NCBI GenBank assembly: GCA_900088475.1
Contig: FLMG01000049.1
Span: 4,938 to 17,823, forward strand
DNA from: Hyphochytrium catenoides
Lineage: Eukaryota > Sar > Hyphochytriomycetes > Hyphochytriales > Hyphochytriaceae
Direction: 5' to 3'
DNA length: 12,886 nt
Position 1 is the first letter of the stretch, and every line of letters starts with the position of its first letter. The notes below the pieces were generated by a model. It had not been told where the DNA came from. It was given only the letters and a program-made list of their open reading frames with translations, and made no database searches. Below are positions 8,860 to 12,886 of this stretch, one piece after another. A program made the position numbers and the translations under genes.

Positions 8860-9294
8860 TTAATCGCTAATTATTGGTAAGACTTCGGCGGACGGCGTTG
8901 ATGGAGAACCTTTAGTCGAACGAAGTTAGCCCTTAGTATACTTTGGCGGATGACGCTGGAGAGGACGTGACGGTGATGATGAAGGAGGCGCCGCTATCGA
9001 GATTCCTTCCCTAAGGGTAAAAGTTGCTTTTTGGTTGCGCTTCCTCCTCCTCCTCGCCGTATTCTCCTCCGTGTGCGCTATGGTTACTATATAGTCCATC
9101 TTTCTTGACTTTGGATAACAACGGAGACGCTGCGAATCGTAAGATCGTCCATAGAGTCTGCAGCATCCTCTTGTTTTATCCACGGACAACCTCCATCACA
9201 AACTCCAGGCTCCAGCATTTGGAATCCAACAAGTACCTCTTTTCCGAATCCCGCTCCTCAAAAGCCGACTTCAAACAACGAGGAAGTTTCTTCT

Positions 9295-9298
9295 GGAT
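9295..9298. repeat. Left target-site duplication of the TRIM (GGAT)
   Basis: GGAT lies directly before the left LTR at 9299, and the same four bases directly follow the right LTR at 10205-10208. A 4-bp duplication is within the usual range for LTR elements. Four bases can match by chance, but both copies sit exactly at the ends defined independently by the LTRs. Confidence 0.7.
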
Positions 9299-9520
9299 TG
9301 TTAGGCCGTGGAATATTTCCAGGGCCATTTGGAGGAGACTCGGCCAGTAACCCAGATAACCGAGATGGGGATGCGTATGAAAGAATTGGCGTCAGTAGGG
9401 TTTGAACCCGGTACCAACGGATGTGGATCAAGCCTTGTAACCACTGGGTTACTAGTGAGGCTCCCTTTAAGTCCGCCTTCCGCGAACCTCTTTAACCCAC
9501 GGATGCCTAACATCCGTACA
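9299..9520 (-). repeat. 3' LTR of the TRIM, 222 bp, with tRNA-like core
   Basis: Minus-strand reading starts TGTACGGATGTTAGGC and ends GGCCTAACA. The short stretch TGTTAGGC near the start is inverted as GCCTAACA at the end. Within it lies an A-box-like TAACCCAGTGG (complement of 9441-9451) and a B-box-like GGTTCAAACCC (complement of 9398-9408), 32 nt apart, as in a tRNA gene. Confidence 0.88.
9396..9457 (-). promoter_or_regulatory. tRNA-like internal pol III promoter in the 3' LTR
   Basis: CCCAGTGGTTACAAGG resembles a tRNA D arm, and CCGGGTTCAAACCC resembles a T arm with the invariant TTCAA loop core. Spacing equals that of an intronless tRNA. The acceptor stem cannot be closed and the T stem pairs only in part, so this is a tRNA relic or mimic, not a functional tRNA gene. 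Whether pol III uses it is unknown. Confidence 0.6.
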
Positions 9521-9531
9521 TCCCCACCCTT
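9521..9531 (-). other. Polypurine tract of the TRIM
   Basis: The minus strand reads AAGGGTGGGGA directly before the first base of the 3' LTR. This is the position where plus-strand DNA synthesis is primed in LTR retrotransposons. One T interrupts the purines, which is tolerated in known tracts. Confidence 0.75.
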
Positions 9532-9970
9532 AAACTGACCAACTCTGAATCCCATATTTCGGAGTTCTGTCAGCATCTTCTCTACACTCTAGCGAATTAC
9601 CCAGATCATCTAGGACATTCAGACCGACGTGGCCCGTGGTGCCAGCCGTACCTCACCTGCCTACCAGTCCACTCTTGGGACCCGGATACTCAGCAGAAGT
9701 GACTCAGTACGCGCTGCGCTTACTGCGGCTGTTCTAGAAGAAGCCCAGTGTCCACCTATACTCGCTGTACAAAATTCTTATTACCTTGCGGGTAAACCCT
9801 GCTGTAAGAGTTCTAGACACACGTCATCTCTGGGAGTCACCCCAAGACGTGTGCTCGGATCATCCATCTAGGACGGTGTGTTACCCAGTCCCTAGACTGC
9901 TCTGTCTATCTCACGCCATGCTAGGAACCTGTTTAGATATCTGGGTATCACCCCTTCCTGGATTTTAACG

Positions 9971-9982
9971 GCTCAGCTACCA
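9971..9982 (-). other. Primer-binding site of the TRIM, initiator tRNA-Met type
   Basis: The minus strand reads TGGTAGCTGAGC starting at the base after the 5' LTR. TGG pairs with the CCA end, and TGGTAGC is complementary to GCTACCA, the 3' end typical of eukaryotic initiator tRNA-Met. This is the primer used by many copia elements and TRIMs. The remainder would pair with an acceptor stem beginning AGCTGAG. Confidence 0.78.
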
Positions 9983-10204
9983 TGTTAGGCCGTGGAATAT
10001 TTCCAGGACCATTTGGAGGAGACTCGGCCAGTAACCCAGATAACCGAGATGGGGATGCGTATGAAAGAATTGGCGTCGGTAGGGTTGAACCCGGTACCAA
10101 CGGATGTCGATCATCAAGCCTTGTAACCACTGGGTTACTAGTGAGGCTCCCCTTTAGCGGACTTCGCGAACCTCTTTAACCCACGGATGCCTAACATCCG
10201 TACA
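9983..10204 (-). repeat. 5' LTR of the TRIM, 222 bp, with tRNA-like core
   Basis: Same bounds and length as the other LTR. The A box is at the complement of 10127-10137 and the B box (GGTTCAACCC, one A shorter) at the complement of 10082-10091. Compared with the 3' LTR it has three extra bases between the boxes, a few substitutions, and a changed patch at 10150-10165 in which GCGGAC stands where the other LTR has GTCCGC. Confidence 0.88.
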
Positions 10205-10208
10205 GGAT
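10205..10208. repeat. Right target-site duplication of the TRIM (GGAT)
   Basis: The same four bases as at 9295-9298, directly after the last base of the right LTR. Confidence 0.7.
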
Positions 10209-10514
10209 GGCTATTCATATTAACATAACAATTCCTCATCACCGACTGTGGAACCCAGAACAACGAATGGAGGCCCTTCCATGGTGGCCGGAGTGGATGG
10301 CCGGTATCGTCAGTCAAATTGCGTCTATGGAGCAACGAACATGGCGTTTGGGAGCTCGTTGAGCGCCTTCCAGGAGCAATACCAATTGGGTGTAAATGAG
10401 TGGTATTTCGGGTGAAAATAAAACAAGTGATGGTAGCACCGATTGCTACTAAACAAGACTCACTGGTCACTCAAGACCACAATCAAAAGCAGAAATCGAC
10501 TACAACAACGAGGT

Positions 10515-10519
10515 ATTCG
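10515..10519. repeat. Left target-site duplication of the solo LTR (ATTCG)
   Basis: ATTCG immediately precedes the LTR and is repeated at 10975-10979 immediately after it. Removing one copy plus the LTR restores the conserved Phe-Ala-Pro-Val reading of reverse transcriptase, independent support for the boundary. Confidence 0.88.
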
Positions 10520-10974
10520 TGTTATATGTGTATATTGCATGTAGTAGTACCATATACTCCTCTGAACCGTAAGCTCTCGCTTCATTATGTCTGGAAGCTG
10601 GCGCTGCTGGGGCCAGGAGGTTGATAGGAAGGCGCTGGCGGGAACGCCGCGGCATTTAGAGGAACTAGCCGACGAGGATGGATAGTCCGAGTCTCCTGGG
10701 CCAACCCTATGAACGCTTACTATGGAGTAGGCTGCTCTCATCATCTCTAATTCTATCACTTCCCTCCCTCTTTACCTCTCTCTGCGCTCCCTGAGATTGA
10801 GTTGCTTCTGCTAATAAGCAAAGCTAAACAGTCAACGTAGTTGGATCTCATAGAAAAGTCCTTAGAATCGGCTTAGAAGTCTTCCTCTGGAAAGCTTTGT
10901 CGGAGCTGAGGCATGGCCAGCCGAAGAGATGACTTAGCGAAACCCATAAACTCACTTTCTTACATACTACTACA
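10520..10974. mobile_element. Solo LTR, 455 bp, inserted in copia reverse transcriptase
   Basis: The insert starts TGTTATATGTG and ends ACTACTACA, so it has the TG...CA ends of an LTR, with the shared TGT/ACA tips. Perfect 5-bp copies of ATTCG flank it, the duplication size usual for copia-type integrases. It has no primer site or internal region, so it is a solo LTR left by recombination between the two LTRs of a full element. It is unlike the 222-bp TRIM LTR and I see no second copy in the window. Its direction cannot be told from the ends alone. The interior has no convincing open frame. Confidence 0.83.
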
Positions 10975-10979
10975 ATTCG
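10975..10979. repeat. Right target-site duplication of the solo LTR (ATTCG)
   Basis: Second copy of the 5-bp duplication; it provides the first codons of the resumed reverse-transcriptase segment. Confidence 0.88.
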
Positions 10980-11149
10980 CCCCAGTTGTAAGCAGCTATA
11001 AGTCCGTCCGATATATCCTTCCTTTAGCTGCCATATATGATATTGCGATCCGACACCTGGAGATTTCCCCTCCCTTTCTCCACGGAGATCTTGACGAGAT
11101 TGATTATTTGTTACGCTGTATGGGCCATGGTTGCTGCTCTTCAATTGCA

Positions 11150-11334
11150 AAAAACAAGATACTCCTGTATGTCGCGGTTGAGTAATCCCGGAGGTTGGCG
11201 CATGTAAATGGTCTCGTCAAGATCCCCATGGAGAAAAAAAGGCGATGCGCATATCCAGGTGATAGAGCAAAATCATACATGGCAGCTAATAAAGAGAAGA
11301 TACATCTGACGGACTCATAGCTGGCGACTGGCGC
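11150..11334 (-). pseudogene. Ty1/copia reverse transcriptase fragment, inverted
   Basis: Read on the minus strand it begins APVASYESVRCIFSLLAAMYD, then after a frameshift gives HGDLDETIYMRQPPGLLNR, the conserved copia reverse-transcriptase blocks. It covers the same part of the domain as 10975-11125 on the opposite strand, so the two form an imperfect inverted repeat around a spacer of about 90 bp. They are about 70-75 % alike, so they are two different copia copies rather than one recent inversion. The segment upstream of APVA is replaced by the repeat at 11337-11475, and no catalytic YVDD block follows. Confidence 0.85.
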
Positions 11335-11336
11335 GT

Positions 11337-11475
11337 GGTGGAGTCTGAGGGCACAGCTATGTGGACTACGAGCTGGCAAGCTTAACTACCCAAGTTTCAG
11401 CTCTAAACTCCCAGTAGAAGCCGAGATATGAAGCAAACGAAATGTGCCTGTTTATATTTATGGCTTATGGTCAGT
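11337..11475 (-). repeat. Right arm of the 138-bp inverted repeat
   Basis: Reverse complement of 8317-8454 at about 94 % identity. On the minus strand it runs straight into the APVA motif of the reverse-transcriptase fragment at 11334. No TG...CA ends or target duplication can be assigned to it, so it is not shown to be a complete LTR. Confidence 0.88.
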
Positions 11476-11912
11476 GTCGAGTGCTACAATGTTCGTTGTC
11501 AGTAGTAGTACAGTAGTCACTCTCTATACACACCTAGCTCTCAGGGACATAGACTTTACGGGTACACCTGTGTTATGGGAAAGAGGAATGTGAGTGTGAA
11601 AAGACTTTCCAGAAGAACACAGGAACAGCAGAGGAGAGAGAGATGATGAGGGAAGCTGGGCCGAGCAAAAGATCTCGAGACCAGACTCTCAAGACTCAGC
11701 AATCATTCAGAGAAATCTCAATCATAGATCAATACCAGGTCCCTTTGTTATCGTTTCATCTAGATTGTGCTCATGCAGAAGCTTCAGGCATTGCCACCCA
11801 ACTCTGTAAAGTTCATCAGGTTATGTTAGGCCCACACTCGCAGTTGGTCGTGACTCTTGCTTCTCCTCTTCTCATCACTTGAGCTGCTAGAGTGACGATC
11901 CTGTCGCATACA
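11476..11912. other. Sequence upstream of the copia gag remnant
   Basis: No gene is recognised. By position it could be the 5' LTR and leader of the copia element whose gag follows; TGTTCG at 11490 is a possible LTR start. I find no primer-binding site (no TGG followed by a tRNA-like complement next to a CA end), so the boundary is open. A 79-residue open frame at 11643-11882 has no recognisable domain. Confidence 0.4.
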
Positions 11913-12746
11913 ATGACATCAAAGGAAGGCGGAGTTCATCCGCACAATATCGCTGTTCTACACAGCAAGGACCAGTATTCTATCTGGTCAAGCCGGGTAC
12001 GAAGTTACCTGGATGAGGTAGTCCTCCTCGTTCGCATTGAGGATGAGAGTCAGACACTGCTGGCTGATGGCAAAGACCCGCTCACCAGTAAGGACTTCAC
12101 AGAGACAAGCAAGAAGAACTGGAAGAAGAATGATCGGAAGACGATCAACAAACTGGTTCCCCTAGTTTCTGATGAGCTCCTGTCTCTGCCTGCTGGAAGC
12201 GCAAGAATCAGCGTAGTACGCGGGATGGCTCAAACTGCAGGAGCAGCTGGATGATGGAAAGGAAGGGGACAACGTCCTCAGGCGTCTTCAGGAGATCACC
12301 AACTCAAGGTTTGATTCTGGAGGGACCACCTCTCTGAGATCCCACCTGACCACCCTGAGACAGAGGACAGAGGCTCTAAAGAATATCTTCGAAAGGAGAA
12401 ACAAGAAAGAGAATCACGAGGACATTTATGAGACAATCTGATCTCTTCAATTCTCCAAAGCCTCCCTCCATCCTTTGGCTCTATAGTGAGCCACCTGTAC
12501 GTCCTAGGGACTTCCTCTCTGGCTGCAAACTGAGGTCGTCAACAGTATTATGGCTGATGAACAGAGAAGAGTGTCTAGCTCTTGACACTCTCCGGATACT
12601 CTACCCTGTTTGGAGATGAATGCCTTTTCTGCTCCAGGGGAAAGGAAAAGAGAAGATCCCCCAGATCAGCGAAGACAGGAGAAACCTGCGCGTGGTAGCA
12701 GGCAGTGCGGCATCTGCAGGAAAAAGGGACATTAGCCCAGACTGTT
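11913..12746 (+). pseudogene. Degenerate Ty1/copia gag with zinc knuckle
   Basis: Starts at an ATG with the typical copia gag block: HSKDQYSIWSSRVRSYLDE, then WKKNDRKTINKLV. The frame then shifts near 12205; the next part reads GWLKLQEQLDDGKEG and LRSHLTTLRQRTEALKN to a TGA at 12439-12441. A third part (12450-12533) has ILQSLPPSFGSIVSHL and a fourth (12532-12585) NSIMADEQRR, matching the gag LxxLPxxxxxxxxxL and E.RR blocks. At 12706-12732 CGICRKKGH gives the first three ligands of a CCHC zinc knuckle; a stop and frameshift separate the last cysteine. The reading switches between two frames at least three times, so no Gag can be made. The element runs off the right edge, where protease would be expected. 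Gag normally coats the RNA in virus-like particles. Confidence 0.87.
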
Positions 12747-12886
12747 GTGAGCTTCCCGAGAACGCTGCTCGCAGGCCAACTGGCTGGAAGTCTCGCGTCC
12801 ACTTGGACAAGTTGCCGTTGGTACAGGAGCCGAGCAGCAAAAGCAATGCTCAGCAACTTAGTGCCTCATAGCTGCTCTCCTATCCT

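Larger units (their letters stand above)
8455..9298. other. Unclassified sequence between inverted-repeat arm and TRIM
   Basis: No recognised gene. The minus strand keeps two coding-like stretches: about 109 residues at 8530-8859, listed separately, and about 56 residues ending near 9085. The plus strand from about 9190 to 9298 reads as a proline/serine/threonine-rich segment, as often found in the linker between copia integrase and reverse transcriptase, and copia reverse transcriptase does resume beyond the TRIM at 10267. This link is inference; no integrase motif is visible. Confidence 0.4.
9299..10204 (-). mobile_element. Complete TRIM (miniature LTR retrotransposon), 906 bp
   Basis: Read on the minus strand: 5' LTR 10204-9983, primer-binding site at once after it (9982-9971), 450-bp internal region, polypurine tract 9531-9521, then 3' LTR 9520-9299. 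Both LTRs are 222 bp and bounded by TGT...ACA. GGAT flanks both ends. There is no gag, protease, integrase or reverse transcriptase in the internal part, so it must have moved with proteins of another element; this is the definition of a TRIM. The LTRs differ by a few substitutions, two small indels and one rearranged stretch, so the insertion is not very recent. It lies just upstream of a broken plus-strand copia reverse-transcriptase region. Two independent copies of a tRNA-derived SINE would explain the repeat pair but not the primer site, purine tract and target duplication. Confidence 0.86.
10267..11125 (+). pseudogene. Ty1/copia reverse transcriptase remnant, split by a solo LTR
   Basis: First part (10267-10519): EALPWWPEWMAGIVSQ, then TW, a frameshift, and ELVERLPGAIPIGCK followed by VFRVK. 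This is the N-terminal block of copia reverse transcriptase (W..E...L...TWELV.LP.....GCKWVFRVK). It continues with a degraded block corresponding to DG...RYKARLVA up to IDYNNEVF. The chain is cut there by a 455-bp LTR. Second part (10975-11125): APVVSSYKSVRYI, an LAAIYDIAI block and FLHGDLDE, the family's FAPVARxxSIRxxLALAA and AFLHGDLDEEIYM motifs. A frameshift, in-frame stops and loss of everything past FLHGDLDE (including the catalytic YVDD region) show it is dead. The missing N-terminal pol parts may lie beyond the TRIM inserted at its left. Confidence 0.87.

Noticed and set aside
9396-9457. A genuine tRNA gene on the minus strand
   Set aside because: The acceptor stem does not pair, the T stem pairs only in part, and the sequence is repeated inside both LTRs.
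9299-10204. Two separate tRNA-derived SINE insertions in the same direction
   Set aside because: First reading from the A/B boxes. Equal 222-bp lengths, TGT...ACA ends, an adjacent primer site and purine tract, and GGAT at the outer ends only fit one LTR element better.
10520-10974. A DNA transposon with TGTAGTAGTA terminal inverted repeats
   Set aside because: A matching inverted TGTAGTAGTA exists at 10540 and 10974, but the left copy lies 20 bp inside the boundary given by the ATTCG duplication and by the restored reverse-transcriptase motif.
8317-11475. A 3.2-kb DNA transposon bounded by the 138-bp arms
   Set aside because: No target duplication at the outer edges and no transposase inside; only retrotransposon parts are found.
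1-12886. CRISPR array, prokaryotic operon or rRNA genes
   Set aside because: No spaced direct repeats, no ribosome-binding-site gene clusters and no rRNA-like sequence; spliced genes and copia elements show a eukaryotic genome.

Overview
This is eukaryotic nuclear DNA. Two ordinary cellular genes occupy the left 60 % of the window and a nested pile of retrotransposon remains occupies the right 35 %. The coding style points to a protist or alga, most likely of the stramenopile (SAR) side: one intron-rich gene with 200-480 bp pyrimidine-rich GT-AG introns, and a tandem WRKY19-like zinc-finger protein of a type that is expanded in oomycetes, diatoms and brown algae. The lineage is an inference; nothing here fixes it.

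Left part (1-4650). A 437-residue intronless gene on the minus strand (909-2222) encodes an N-terminal PB1 domain, two kinds of amphipathic tandem repeat, a coiled coil, an acidic linker and a C-terminal CUE-like ubiquitin-binding domain. PB1 plus a C-terminal ubiquitin-binding domain is the plan of the p62/NBR1 selective-autophagy receptors, but the ZZ domain is missing and the middle consists of membrane-type repeats instead. GA/CT-rich simple repeats lie on both sides. The 2.4 kb between this gene and the next holds no gene I can recognise.

Middle (4651-7627). A seven-exon gene on the plus strand encodes a 362-residue protein made almost entirely of ten C-x4-C-x9/10-C-x2-H zinc fingers followed by an acidic, charged tail. 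All splice junctions keep frame, and three fingers are split by introns at nearly the same place.

Right part (8317-12886). (a) A complete 906-bp miniature LTR retrotransposon (TRIM) on the minus strand, with two 222-bp LTRs, a primer-binding site like the 3' end of initiator tRNA-Met, a polypurine tract and a 4-bp target duplication; its LTRs carry a tRNA-like A box/B box pair. (b) A decayed Ty1/copia reverse-transcriptase segment on the plus strand, split by a 455-bp solo LTR with a perfect 5-bp target duplication. (c) A second copia reverse-transcriptase fragment head-to-head on the minus strand. (d) A ~138-bp, ~94 % identical inverted repeat flanking this complex at a distance of 2.9 kb. 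(e) A frameshifted copia gag with a zinc knuckle running to the right edge. The two cellular genes look intact; the retroelement proteins are all broken.
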